A stretch of 64,000 nt of DNA from CAUPWF01 sp964369775 (GCA_964369775.1 CAYJHQ010000001.1:144420-208419), one strand, 5' to 3'; shown: positions 25,180 to 33,743, counted from the first letter of the stretch. Notes: generated from the letters alone by a model not told the origin. Made by a program: numbers and translations.

Positions 25180-26355
25180 TTAGTGGTGAAATAGACGAAT
25201 CTTAGTGAATGCCATCGCCATATTATATTGATTACAAGTAGCAATTACATTGTCGTCACGCACAGAACCACCTGGTTGTGCGATATACTTCACACCGCTT
25301 TTGTAAGCTCGTTCTATATTGTCACCAAACGGGAAGAAGGCATCAGATCCAAGGGCTACATCGCTCATCTGGTCTAACCATGCTCTCTTCTCGTCTTTTG
25401 TAAAGACTTCTGGCTTCGCTTTAAACACTCTTTCCCAATTGCCATCCGAGAGAAGATCCATGTATTCGTCCCCAATATAAATATCAATAGCATTATCTCT
25501 ATCAGCTCTCTTAATTCCATCTACAAATGGTAAGTTTAACACCTTTTCATTCTGTCTCAAGAACCAGTTATCTGCCTTTTGCCCTGCTAGTCTAGTACAA
25601 TGTACTCTCGACTGCTGTCCTGCACCTATACCGATTGCTTGTCCGCCCTTTACAAAACATACAGAATTTGATTGAGTATATTTTAGTGTAATTAGAGATA
25701 TAATCAAATCGATTTTAGCTTCATCAGGAATATGCTTATTCTCTGTAACCACTTCGGATAATAATTCTTCATTGATAGGCAATTCATTTCTACCTTGCTC
25801 AAACGTAATCCCATAAACCTCTTTCTTCTCAATCGGTGCTGGTACATACTCTGAATCAATTTTAATAACGTTGTAGTTACCATTTTTCTTACTTCGTAAA
25901 ATCTCTAAAGCTTCATCTGTATATCCCGGTGCTATAACTCCATCGGACACCTCTCTTTTAATCAATAATGCAGTATCTCTATCACACTCATCTGATAAAG
26001 CTATAAAATCCCCAAATGAAGACATTCTATCTGCCCCACGAGCTCTTGCATAAGCTGTAGCAAGAGGTGATAGCTCTCCTAAATCATCCACCCAATAAAT
26101 CTTAGCCAACGTCTCATCTAATGGCAAACCTACTGCTGCACCTGCTGGCGATACATGTTTAAAAGAAGTTGCCGCTGGTAAATTTGTCGCTTCCTTTAGC
26201 TCTTTTACTAGTTGCCAACCATTGAAAGCATCTAAAAAGTTAATAAATCCAGGATTTCCACTCAATACTTCTATTGGTAATTCTCCATCTTCCATAAAAA
26301 TTCTTGATGGCCTCTGATTCGGATTGCATCCATATTTTAATTGTAACTCTTTCAT
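25180..26355 (-). CDS. purH: AICAR transformylase (stand-alone PurH C-domain type)
   Basis: Formylates AICAR to FAICAR with 10-formyl-THF, the penultimate step of IMP synthesis. 391 residues carrying only the transformylase part of bifunctional PurH. Landmarks are LKYGCNPNQRPSRIF at the start, the SFKHVSPAGAAVG active-site region (Lys-His) near 66, ARARGADRMSSFGDF near 105, and FPFGDNIERAYKSGVKYIAQPGGSVRD near 345. The cyclohydrolase activity is supplied by the separate upstream gene. Its substrate AICAR, as ZTP, is the signal read by the riboswitch ahead of this operon. Confidence 0.93.
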   Translation of the reverse strand: MKELQLKYGCNPNQRPSRIFMEDGELPIEVLSGNPGFINFLDAFNGWQLVKELKEATNLPAATSFKHVSPAGAAVGLPLDETLAKIYWVDDLGELSPLATAYARARGADRMSSFGDFIALSDECDRDTALLIKREVSDGVIAPGYTDEALEILRSKKNGNYNVIKIDSEYVPAPIEKKEVYGITFEQGRNELPINEELLSEVVTENKHIPDEAKIDLIISLITLKYTQSNSVCFVKGGQAIGIGAGQQSRVHCTRLAGQKADNWFLRQNEKVLNLPFVDGIKRADRDNAIDIYIGDEYMDLLSDGNWERVFKAKPEVFTKDEKRAWLDQMSDVALGSDAFFPFGDNIERAYKSGVKYIAQPGGSVRDDNVIATCNQYNMAMAFTKIRLFHH

Positions 26356-26378
26356 CTATCTAATATCCTACCTTTACA

Positions 26379-27092
26379 CTATTTATTTTTATTGATTATC
26401 TTTGTTTCGTATTCTCCAGTTTTCACGTCAACGTAGCGAACAAATAGAGATATCTTGTTATCTTCGTTCAAGTTATTCCATAAAACTTCTGTAAAATCAT
26501 CGATCGAATCAGGAATCTCCACCAATTTGGGCTCTCCATCAAAGCTTGGTAATGGATTGCCATCACATTGATATGTATGTATAAAATGCCCCTGCCCATT
26601 GATTGGCTTCTCATAGGCAAAAGTATAACGATTGCAAGCTTCTGGATTTCCGTCGCTTGATTTTAGAATAGACATCGCATAGTTATACTTCTCGCCTTCC
26701 AAGTGCATAATCCCTGAAATTCTAGGTGTATAATTTGGTGCATCTGGCTCAAATTCTCTACTTCTTAAGGACTGCTCAAATGTCAGCTGATTATCCATTC
26801 CTTCATAGATTGTATCAGTTTGATCACCATTGGTGACAATCATCTTATTACCCAACACTCTTACTGGCGCATATATGATAAGGCTTGGATCTGTCAACTT
26901 ACTAGGATCAAAGGCTTCTGTACGAATCCCATTCCCCTCTTCAACAAATACTCTGTTACGACTGTTCTCACTTCTTCCCATAATAAAATAAGCTGCTACT
27001 GCTTTTTGCCCGTCTCCTGACTTACCTAATATGATTCCTCTACCCGGGTAAGCATTGTTTTTCAGTTCTGTTTCTAGTGATATCATTTTCAT
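26379..27092 (-). CDS. purO: IMP cyclohydrolase (PurO-like)
   Basis: Closes FAICAR to IMP. 237 residues from the ATG at 27090-27092, after AAGGAGAG; the longer frame runs into the riboswitch leader. N-terminal landmarks are NAYPGRGIILGKS near 10 and AAYFIMGRSENSRNR near 29-43; FEPDAPNYTPRISGI is in the middle. This matches the archaeal PurO-like fold used in many Clostridia in place of the PurH N-domain. It lies 23 bp upstream of purH and together they complete the last two steps of IMP synthesis. Confidence 0.88.
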   Translation of the reverse strand: MKMISLETELKNNAYPGRGIILGKSGDGQKAVAAYFIMGRSENSRNRVFVEEGNGIRTEAFDPSKLTDPSLIIYAPVRVLGNKMIVTNGDQTDTIYEGMDNQLTFEQSLRSREFEPDAPNYTPRISGIMHLEGEKYNYAMSILKSSDGNPEACNRYTFAYEKPINGQGHFIHTYQCDGNPLPSFDGEPKLVEIPDSIDDFTEVLWNNLNEDNKISLFVRYVDVKTGEYETKIINKNK

Positions 27093-27147
27093 AGCTCTCT
27101 CTCCTTTTGAACATTTAATCTTACATCGCTTGGGCACTCTTTGGTAC

Positions 27148-27240
27148 AAAAAAAGCAGACCCTAAGCGTAATTCGCCCAGACGGTCGGCTCTATCTTGTC
27201 ATACTCCCTGTGGTCTATTCCACTTCCGTCAGTCGTATAA
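27148..27240 (-). promoter_or_regulatory. ZTP (pfl) riboswitch with terminator
   Basis: The minus-strand leader of purO-purH holds the pfl-motif hallmarks: GACTGACGG near 27235, a GTGG/CCAC hairpin followed by AGGGAG, a short linker, then GCCGACCGTCTGGGC. GACGG pairs with CCGTC. The last motif can instead join a terminator stem (GACC...GGTC, inner GGGCG/CGCTT with wobble pairs) ending in TTTTTTT (27148-27154). ZTP binding should favour the aptamer and switch the operon on when 10-formyl-THF is scarce. The regulated genes are exactly those that consume AICAR. Confidence 0.87.
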
Positions 27241-27248
27241 CTATTTTA

Positions 27249-27277
27249 AAAATAACACCTTTCCTACTAACTGTCAA
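27249..27277 (-). promoter_or_regulatory. Promoter of the ZTP riboswitch-purO-purH operon
   Basis: Minus-strand TTGACA (27272-27277), 17-bp spacer, TATTTT (27249-27254). The -35 box overlaps the stop codon of the upstream thioesterase gene. The start point falls just before the aptamer. Confidence 0.75.
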
Positions 27278-27738
27278 TAGAGGTTTTGTTGGATTCTTAC
27301 TTCTCTTCTTTTCACTCCTGCTTCCCACTCATTTTTCTCTTCGTCTGAAATCAATTCTAGTCCTGGAACTTGGATTTTATTGCCTTCTTCATCCATGGCA
27401 ATCATAACAAGATAGGCAACATTAATCAGCTGGCGCTCTCCGTTCAATTTTTCCGTAACAGTATCTACCCTGATTTCCATTGAAGTTTTTCCAACCCAAG
27501 TCAATTTTCCCACTAAGATTACCGTATCATTTTGATATGCGCCATTAAGAAACTTCAAATTATCTATTGTTGCTGTAACCGAACTTGTTTTACAATGTCT
27601 CCTTGCAACAATTGCTGCCACTTCATCTATCCACTGAAGCAACATCCCACCATATAGCCTCCCTGATGCATTCAAATGCGTTGGTCTTATAATATGTGGC
27701 ATCTCCACTATTGACTCTTCTATTCTTTTTCTTTTCAT
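27274..27738 (-). CDS. Hotdog-fold acyl-CoA thioesterase
   Basis: 154 residues of the YciA/YkhA-type cytosolic acyl-CoA hydrolase family. The hotdog helix region reads HLNASGRLYGGMLLQWIDEVAA near 22-43, with the catalytic Asp in WIDE. IRVDTVTEKLNGERQLI follows near 90. It hydrolyses acyl-CoA to free acid and CoA; chain-length preference is unknown. It is divergent from the truA paralogue. Confidence 0.9.
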   Translation of the reverse strand: MKRKRIEESIVEMPHIIRPTHLNASGRLYGGMLLQWIDEVAAIVARRHCKTSSVTATIDNLKFLNGAYQNDTVILVGKLTWVGKTSMEIRVDTVTEKLNGERQLINVAYLVMIAMDEEGNKIQVPGLELISDEEKNEWEAGVKRREVRIQQNLY

Positions 27739-27828
27739 ACTCTATTTTCTCCTGAATTTATATTAGACTTCCTATTTATAGTGTGTTACACTCTTTATAA
27801 GATTATAACACAATTGAAAGGATATCAA

Positions 27829-28569
27829 ATGAAAAATTATAAATTAGTTTTAGAATACGACGGAAGTAGGTACCAAGGTTGGCAGAGACTTGGGAAGGGT
27901 GAATCTAGCAATACACTTGCAAATAAAATTTTAAGTGTGTTGCAAAAGATGGATACTTCAATCACCTCACTTAACTGTGGATGCCGAACAGAAGTTGGTG
28001 TTCATGCGTATGGACAAGTAATCAATTTTCAAACAAATACCAATATGAAGGAATATGAAGTTATGAACTACATTAATCAGTATCTCCCTCAAGACATCAG
28101 TATAGTTGATATTAGCGAGATGCCTGATAGATTTCACGCAGCTCTTAATGCTTCTTCAAAAGTTTACTCTTATAGAATTGCGATCAAAGACTATCCAAGT
28201 GTATTTGAGCGAAAATATGTCTACCACTCATTCAAAGATTTCGATGTAGATTCAATGAAAAAAGCTGCGCAACTTTTCTTAGGTGAACATGACTTCGCAA
28301 ACTTTTCTTCTGGTAAGAGAAACAAATCTACAGTAAAAACAATTCATCACATCGAAATATATAATGATGAAAAGGAGATACAATTAACCATAGAAGCAAG
28401 TGACTTCCTCCATAATATGTGTCGTATTATCATCGGTACACTTATGGATATCGGATATGGAAAGCTTAGTCTTTCTCAGTTGGAAGAATGGCTATCTAAC
28501 TCGTCATCCACTGTATCAAGCGCACCTTGCAATCCGTGTGGTTTATTTCTACAAGAAATACATTATTAA
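27829..28569 (+). CDS. truA: TruA-family tRNA pseudouridine synthase with Asp-to-Glu change
   Basis: 246 residues from the ATG at 27829 (GAAAGGA upstream). It begins with the family pattern LVLEYDGSRYQGWQR. The motif that carries the invariant catalytic Asp (RTDAGVHA in TruA) reads CGCRTEVGVHAYGQVINF, with codon GAA giving Glu. Later landmarks are intact: FHAALNASSKVYSYRI near 101, FLGEHDFANFSS near 148 and DFLHNMCRIIIGTLMDIG near 192. TruA makes pseudouridine at positions 38-40 of tRNA anticodon arms. A second, canonical truA is likely elsewhere in the genome, so this may be a divergent paralogue with changed or lost activity. Confidence 0.85.
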   Translation: MKNYKLVLEYDGSRYQGWQRLGKGESSNTLANKILSVLQKMDTSITSLNCGCRTEVGVHAYGQVINFQTNTNMKEYEVMNYINQYLPQDISIVDISEMPDRFHAALNASSKVYSYRIAIKDYPSVFERKYVYHSFKDFDVDSMKKAAQLFLGEHDFANFSSGKRNKSTVKTIHHIEIYNDEKEIQLTIEASDFLHNMCRIIIGTLMDIGYGKLSLSQLEEWLSNSSSTVSSAPCNPCGLFLQEIHY

Positions 28570-28580
28570 GCATTGTTGTC

Positions 28581-28609
28581 TTGCTATTTTTTTACATGCA
28601 TGATAATAT
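28581..28609 (+). promoter_or_regulatory. Candidate promoter of the ABC-F gene
   Basis: TTGCTA (28581-28586), 17 bp, TAATAT (28604-28609). The leader of about 70 nt holds a small hairpin (GTTTCA/TGAAAC near 28628-28646). ABC-F genes are often controlled by attenuation, but no clear terminator or leader peptide is visible here. Confidence 0.45.
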
Positions 28610-28685
28610 TACACCGTATATATCAGTGTTTCACGAGGTTGAAACGCTCCAAATTTTTGAAGAAGAAGAGGTATAATAAAGATTT

Positions 28686-30317
28686 ATGATTAGCACAAGT
28701 AACATTACTTTAAGATTAGGAAAAAAAGCATTATTTGAAGAGGTAAGTATTAAGTTTGCTCCCGGGAACTGTTATGGATTAATTGGTGCAAACGGAGCTG
28801 GAAAATCTACATTTTTAAAAATTTTGTCAGGACAATTAGAGGCTACTAGCGGAGATGTCATCATCACTCCAGGAGAACGCCTTTCTTTCTTACAACAAGA
28901 TCACTTTAAGTACGATGAATTCCCTGTCCTTGACACAGTAATCATGGGGAACGCACGTCTTTACGAGATTATGAAAGAAAAGGACGCCATCTATGCAAAA
29001 GAAGACTTTACTGATGAAGATGGGATGAAGGCAAGTGAGTTAGAGGGTGAATTTGCTACAATGAATGGTTGGGAAGCTGAGTCAGATGCTGCAACTTTAT
29101 TAAACGGATTAGGGATTGATACTAGTTTACATTATAAAACATTAGGCGAATTAAGCGGTGCTGAAAAGGTCAAAGTACTCTTATCACAAGCATTATTTGG
29201 TAATCCTGATATTCTATTACTCGACGAGCCTACTAACCACTTGGATCTAGACGCAATTGCTTGGTTAGAAGAGTTTTTAATTAACTTTGACAATACCGTT
29301 ATCGTAGTATCTCATGATAGATACTTCTTAAACAAAGTCTGCACACAAATCGCAGATATCGATTATGGTAAAATTCAGCTCTATGCTGGTAACTATGATT
29401 TTTGGTACGAGTCTAGTCAACTTTTGATGCGCCAAATGAAAGAAGCCAATAAAAAGAAAGAAGAAAAAATCAAAGAATTGCAAGACTTTATCTCTCGCTT
29501 TAGCGCAAACGCTTCTAAGTCAAAGCAAGCGACTTCAAGAAAGAAGGCCCTCGAAAAAATCGAGTTGGATGACATTCGACCTTCTAGTAGAAAGTACCCT
29601 TATATAGATTTTCGACCAAATAGAGAAATCGGAAATGAGGTACTTAGCGTTGTTGGTCTTTCAAAGACAATTGATGGCGAGAAAGTTCTTGACAACTTAG
29701 AGTTCACTATTAACAGAGAAGACAAAGTCGCTTTTGTTGGCGGTAACGAGCACGCGAAAACTATTTTATTTAAGATTCTAACAGGTGAAATAGAGCCTGA
29801 CAGTGGCACCTACAAATGGGGCGTAACTACAACTCAGTCTTATTTTCCTAAAGATAGTACAAAAGAATTTAGCAACGAGTACACTATTGTTGATTGGCTT
29901 ACTCAGTACTCTGAGGAAAAAGATGCAACTTACGTAAGAGGTTTCTTAGGACGTATGCTTTTTGCTGGTGAAGACGGTGTAAAAAAAGTAAAAGTTCTCT
30001 CAGGAGGAGAAAAAGTTCGTTGCCTTCTTTCTAAGATGATGATTTCTGGTTCTAATGTACTAGTTTTAGATGAACCGACCGATCACTTGGATATGGAATC
30101 AATCACCGCACTAAATAATGGTTTGATGAAGTTCCCTGGTGTGATACTCTTCTCTTCTAGAGATCATCAAATTGTTCAAACAACAGCTAACCGTATCATG
30201 GAAATTGTACCTGGCGGTAAATTAATCGATAAAATTTCTACTTATGATGAGTATTTAGAAAATGATGAAATGGCTAGAAAGCGCCAAGTGTACTCTACTA
30301 CTCAAGACGATGATTAA
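28686..30317 (+). CDS. ABC-F family ATPase (YkpA/YbiT-like)
   Basis: Soluble twin-ATPase protein that acts on the ribosome; it has no membrane domain. 543 residues. First cassette: Walker A GANGAGKST near 35, signature LSGAEKVK near 160, Walker B LLLDEPTNHLDLDAI near 178. The charged linker (about 240-300) is the ribosome-probing PtIM-like arm. Second cassette: degenerate Walker A GGNEHAKTILF near 355, signature LSGGEKVRC near 440, Walker B VLDEPTDHLDMESITALN near 460. The DHLDMESITALN form and the GxxxxAKT loop are typical of the YkpA/YbiT branch. It could be a translation factor or a weak antibiotic-protection protein. Confidence 0.9.
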   Translation: MISTSNITLRLGKKALFEEVSIKFAPGNCYGLIGANGAGKSTFLKILSGQLEATSGDVIITPGERLSFLQQDHFKYDEFPVLDTVIMGNARLYEIMKEKDAIYAKEDFTDEDGMKASELEGEFATMNGWEAESDAATLLNGLGIDTSLHYKTLGELSGAEKVKVLLSQALFGNPDILLLDEPTNHLDLDAIAWLEEFLINFDNTVIVVSHDRYFLNKVCTQIADIDYGKIQLYAGNYDFWYESSQLLMRQMKEANKKKEEKIKELQDFISRFSANASKSKQATSRKKALEKIELDDIRPSSRKYPYIDFRPNREIGNEVLSVVGLSKTIDGEKVLDNLEFTINREDKVAFVGGNEHAKTILFKILTGEIEPDSGTYKWGVTTTQSYFPKDSTKEFSNEYTIVDWLTQYSEEKDATYVRGFLGRMLFAGEDGVKKVKVLSGGEKVRCLLSKMMISGSNVLVLDEPTDHLDMESITALNNGLMKFPGVILFSSRDHQIVQTTANRIMEIVPGGKLIDKISTYDEYLENDEMARKRQVYSTTQDDD

Positions 30318-30347
30318 CAATATTACAATTGAAAGGCAGGATCACTG

Positions 30348-31325
30348 ATGAAAATACGATTTAATTCTTCACGTTTTAATTTCATATTTGTAATTTTTCT
30401 CTCTATGATCTTTCTTTTCACTGGTTGCGATAGTGTATCCAATGTCACTGGCGGCTCCGGCGGTTCTAACAGTTCCAACGATTCAAAACCTACTGGAGAC
30501 CCTAGAGATACTACCCCGCAGATTGTAGCAACAGAAGCGTCTGGCGCTGTAGTCTACGGGAACGATATCACTACCCTCGATGCATCTAATAGTGCGAAAG
30601 GCTATGTAATGATGAAATATGTTGGTAGTAATTCGAAAGTTAAATTTCAAATCACTACCCCTACTCAAGAGAAGTATACTTATTTAGTGCCTTCTACTCA
30701 AGAGTTTGTAGTATACCCATTAACTGCTGGTAATGGTTCTTATTCATTTACTCTTTACGAATCAACCTCTCCTGAGGAAGATTTATATGCGGTAGCGTTT
30801 TCACAATCTCTCGATGTTTCAATCGAAAATGAGTTTCTACCGTTCCTAACTCCGAACCACTATGTGGATTATAATGCTGATTCACTAGCAGTTGCTGAAG
30901 CTGTAAAGCTATCTGCTGATACATATTCAGATCTTGATGTAATAAATAATGTCTATTCATACATCATCAAAAACATCTCCTATGACACTGACAAAGCAAA
31001 CAGTGTTGTATATGGATATGTACCAAACGTGGATGAGACATTACAGAGCAAAAAAGGAATCTGTTTCGACTACGCCGCTTTAATGGCAACTATGCTCCGC
31101 TCTCAAAACATACCCACAAGGATGGAGTTTGGCTATGCTGGAGAAGCTTACCACGCATGGATAAGTTGCTACGTAGAAGAAGTCGGTTGGATAGATGATA
31201 TTATTGAGTTCAATGGAACAGAATGGGAATTACTAGATCCTACTTTTGCTTCTAGTAGCTCTTCAGACCAAATGGGTGAATACATCGGAGATGGTAGTAA
31301 CTATCTTGTCAAGTTTACTTATTAA
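30348..31325 (+). CDS. Transglutaminase-like domain lipoprotein
   Basis: 325 residues with a lipoprotein signal (membrane segment about 10-26, lipobox LFTGC with Cys near 27), then a Gly/Ser/Asn linker. The middle domain is beta-rich and lacks known motifs. The C-terminal part is transglutaminase-like: Cys in KGICFDYAALMATMLR near 228, His in YAGEAYHAWISCYV near 265, and Asp in WELLDPTF near 300, a complete triad. Such proteins act as cell-surface proteases or crosslinkers. It lies 77 bp before the pilus-like operon on the same strand and may be functionally linked to it. Confidence 0.88.
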   Translation: MKIRFNSSRFNFIFVIFLSMIFLFTGCDSVSNVTGGSGGSNSSNDSKPTGDPRDTTPQIVATEASGAVVYGNDITTLDASNSAKGYVMMKYVGSNSKVKFQITTPTQEKYTYLVPSTQEFVVYPLTAGNGSYSFTLYESTSPEEDLYAVAFSQSLDVSIENEFLPFLTPNHYVDYNADSLAVAEAVKLSADTYSDLDVINNVYSYIIKNISYDTDKANSVVYGYVPNVDETLQSKKGICFDYAALMATMLRSQNIPTRMEFGYAGEAYHAWISCYVEEVGWIDDIIEFNGTEWELLDPTFASSSSSDQMGEYIGDGSNYLVKFTY

Positions 31326-31402
31326 TTAAATAGAATCAGATTGATGATTGTTATTTATGAATTTGTTACACTAAAACAATAAACAGTGAAAGGAAAAGAA
31401 AA

Positions 31403-32446
31403 ATGGGAAATCAAAAACAACTTTCCAAATTAGAAGTTTCTTCTTTTTGCAGTCAAATGCATATGATGCTAAAAGGCGGTATATCAATCTTTGAAAGTAT
31501 TAGTATACTACTAGAAGATTCATCAAATAATGCCGAAAAAGAAATATTAACAACTATTAATACTGAGATTAACGAAGGTAAAAATTTAAGTGACGCACTA
31601 GAAACTACGAAAGTTTACCCCAATTATGCATTGAAAATGATTGCTATCGGAGAAGAAACAGGTACTCTTGACGAGGTTATGCACTCTCTTGCTATCTACT
31701 ATGATCGAGAGGATGCTATCAATAAAAACCTTCGTAATGCATTGACCTATCCATTAATAATGATTGGAATGATGGCTCTTGTAATTATCATCTTATTAAC
31801 TCAAGTTATGCCAATCTTTGAACAAGTATTCATGCAGCTGGGATTAGAGATGAATGGTTTTGCAAGAAGTATTCTCACATTAGGAAATACTCTAGAACAG
31901 TACGCAGTTGTATTTATTACTCTTGTTCTTTTAATCGTTGCAATAATCTTCTTTTTAACTAAAACTACTGCTGGTAAAAAACAGTGGCTGTCATTTGCTT
32001 ACCATATGGGATTCACTAAGGATATCTACGAAAAATTAGGTGCTTGTAAAGTAGCTAGTGCACTATCTATCGCATTAAAGAGTGGTATGACTTCTGAAAA
32101 AGGTTTGGAATTCTCAAATGAGTTAGCTATGAACCCTAATATCAGTAAAAAAATTGATAAATGTACTGATTCTGTTCAAGAAGGTCACGAACTTGCTGAT
32201 TCTTTAAGAGATAGTAATATCTTTAGTGGGGTTGCTGCTAGAATGGTTTCTATCGCAGGCAAGACCGGTAACTTAGATCAAGCTATGGATGACATTGCTG
32301 CAAAATACGAAGAAGAAGTGGATACCAAAATTCGTCAACTCATCGGAATGATTGAGCCAACACTGGTTATTATCCTTTCTGTAATCGTAGGTGTCATATT
32401 ATTATCAGTGATGCTACCACTATTAAGTGTAATGTCAAGTTTATAG
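31403..32446 (+). CDS. Type II secretion/type IV pilus inner-membrane platform protein (PilC/GspF-like)
   Basis: 347 residues with two T2SSF domains (about 10-125 and 210-335), each opening with the family pattern (MLKGGISIFESISILLEDSS; ALKSGMTSEKGLEFSNELA). Three membrane helices lie near 115-140, 165-190 and 315-345. IGEETGTLDEVM and IAGKTGNLDQAMDDIA are the conserved xGExxGxL motifs. In pili and secretion systems this protein couples the ATPase to pilin insertion. It is the first gene of a six-gene operon ending with a PilT-like ATPase. Confidence 0.92.
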   Translation: MGNQKQLSKLEVSSFCSQMHMMLKGGISIFESISILLEDSSNNAEKEILTTINTEINEGKNLSDALETTKVYPNYALKMIAIGEETGTLDEVMHSLAIYYDREDAINKNLRNALTYPLIMIGMMALVIIILLTQVMPIFEQVFMQLGLEMNGFARSILTLGNTLEQYAVVFITLVLLIVAIIFFLTKTTAGKKQWLSFAYHMGFTKDIYEKLGACKVASALSIALKSGMTSEKGLEFSNELAMNPNISKKIDKCTDSVQEGHELADSLRDSNIFSGVAARMVSIAGKTGNLDQAMDDIAAKYEEEVDTKIRQLIGMIEPTLVIILSVIVGVILLSVMLPLLSVMSSL

Positions 32447-32458
32447 GAGTGTGACTAT

Positions 32459-32785
32459 ATGAAAAGATTTTATCACGAAAAACGTTCAAGTGGTGTAAAA
32501 GGGTTTATCTTTACGCTCGTCATCTTCGTTGGAGCCATCGTCTTATTTGTTCAAGGTTCAAACATGATCAATTCTCGTAATTCTACGGAACAAGAGACAA
32601 TGCTAAATAACGCTATTTCAAGTGCCATTGTTCAAAGTTACGCGTTAAATGGACGTTATCCTGAAACATTAGAAGATATCTTGGAAGATTATCAAATCAC
32701 TTATAATGAAGAAGAATTTTTCATCGACTATCAAGTATTAGGAAGCAATATTGTTCCATTTGTAACAATCATATCAAAAAATTAG
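32459..32785 (+). CDS. Small single-span pseudopilin-like protein
   Basis: 108 residues. A short basic N-terminus (MKRFYHEKRSSGVKG) is followed by a hydrophobic helix (about 16-35), then a small soluble domain. The Lys-Gly before the helix recalls a prepilin processing site, but Glu at +5 is absent. In the soluble part, SSAIVQSYALNGRYPETLEDIL looks like the region after the helix in some pseudopilins. No named family recognised. It is 12 bp after the platform gene with its own GGAG. Confidence 0.7.
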   Translation: MKRFYHEKRSSGVKGFIFTLVIFVGAIVLFVQGSNMINSRNSTEQETMLNNAISSAIVQSYALNGRYPETLEDILEDYQITYNEEEFFIDYQVLGSNIVPFVTIISKN

Positions 32786-32794
32786 GAGGCACCT

Positions 32795-33277
32795 ATGAAA
32801 AATAGAACAACACAAAATCATGTAATACACTTTCTCTTTCCTATAGCGTTGTTCTTTATGTTTGCAGCTTTATCATTTACATTGATTTTATTTTCTGCAG
32901 ACAGCTACGCTAATATAACCAATAGTGTGACCTCTACCGAGGATGCACGAACTACTTTTGCTTATCTTTCGAATAAATTAAATCAAAGCGATAGTGATGG
33001 TGCAATTTCAATTGGTACATTTCAGGGTAGAGATTCTGTTGTAATTAAAGCCACCGAAAGCTCAGAGATCTATTACACGTACATTTATGAAGAAAACAAT
33101 ATCTTGTATGAACTCTTCATAAAAGATGGAACAACGATTGACCCTACCCTTGGAACTCCACTGATGGAAGTAGAAGGATTCTCAATCAAAGAACTTAATG
33201 AAACACTTTATTCCCTCTCCTATTCTTCAACAGAGGGTGAGATGTTTGAAAAGATTTTCTCACCAAAAACATATTAA
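32795..33277 (+). CDS. DUF4860-like pilus-locus protein
   Basis: 160 residues. A polar 12-residue N-terminus is followed by one membrane helix (about 12-34, IHFLFPIALFFMFAALSF) and an extracellular domain (TFAYLSNKLNQSDSDGAI; GRDSVVIKATES; ELFIKDG). The pattern matches DUF4860 proteins known from pilus-like operons of Lachnospiraceae. Function unknown; a minor pilin or assembly component is likely. AGGAGG precedes the ATG. Confidence 0.72.
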   Translation: MKNRTTQNHVIHFLFPIALFFMFAALSFTLILFSADSYANITNSVTSTEDARTTFAYLSNKLNQSDSDGAISIGTFQGRDSVVIKATESSEIYYTYIYEENNILYELFIKDGTTIDPTLGTPLMEVEGFSIKELNETLYSLSYSSTEGEMFEKIFSPKTY

Positions 33278-33296
33278 CAATGAAAGGTAGAATTCT

Positions 33297-33743
33297 ATGA
33301 ATGATAAATCGAATAAACATTCCTCTTTATTTTTGATGGAACTTATCATTGCTATTTTGATGTTCTCGCTTTGTGCTGCTGTTTGTATTAATATCTTCGT
33401 AAGAGCACACAATATCAAGAATGAATCATATAATTTAACTATGGCCGTTATGCATACGTCTAATATGGCAGAGATTTTCAGCAGTACTGAAGATTTCGAT
33501 GCTCTGTTTGAAGATCATTACGAGTTCCTTTCCTCTGAGTCAGCAGATTCTTCTCAATATGAGGCTTCTGTTTACTTTGATTCACATTGGAAGGAATGTA
33601 CTAAAGCTGATGCTACTTATACAGCTTTTGTTGAAATAGCAAATGAAAACAATAGCCAGATTGGAACCTTTTATATTGAGGATTCTAAGAAGAATATCAT
33701 TTACGAACTCCAATCACGCCAATTCAGAGAGGAGATATTGTAA
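33297..33743 (+). CDS. Prepilin-like protein with Glu at +5
   Basis: 148 residues. After a hydrophilic leader (MNDKSNKHSS) comes SLFLMELIIAILMFSLCAAV. If processing follows Ser10, Glu falls at +5, as in type IV prepilins, although Gly at -1 is replaced by Ser. After the helix (to about 33) the extracellular domain has no family I recognise. It is the most pilin-like of the four small proteins. Its stop codon overlaps the next ATG. Confidence 0.7.
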   Translation: MNDKSNKHSSLFLMELIIAILMFSLCAAVCINIFVRAHNIKNESYNLTMAVMHTSNMAEIFSSTEDFDALFEDHYEFLSSESADSSQYEASVYFDSHWKECTKADATYTAFVEIANENNSQIGTFYIEDSKKNIIYELQSRQFREEIL

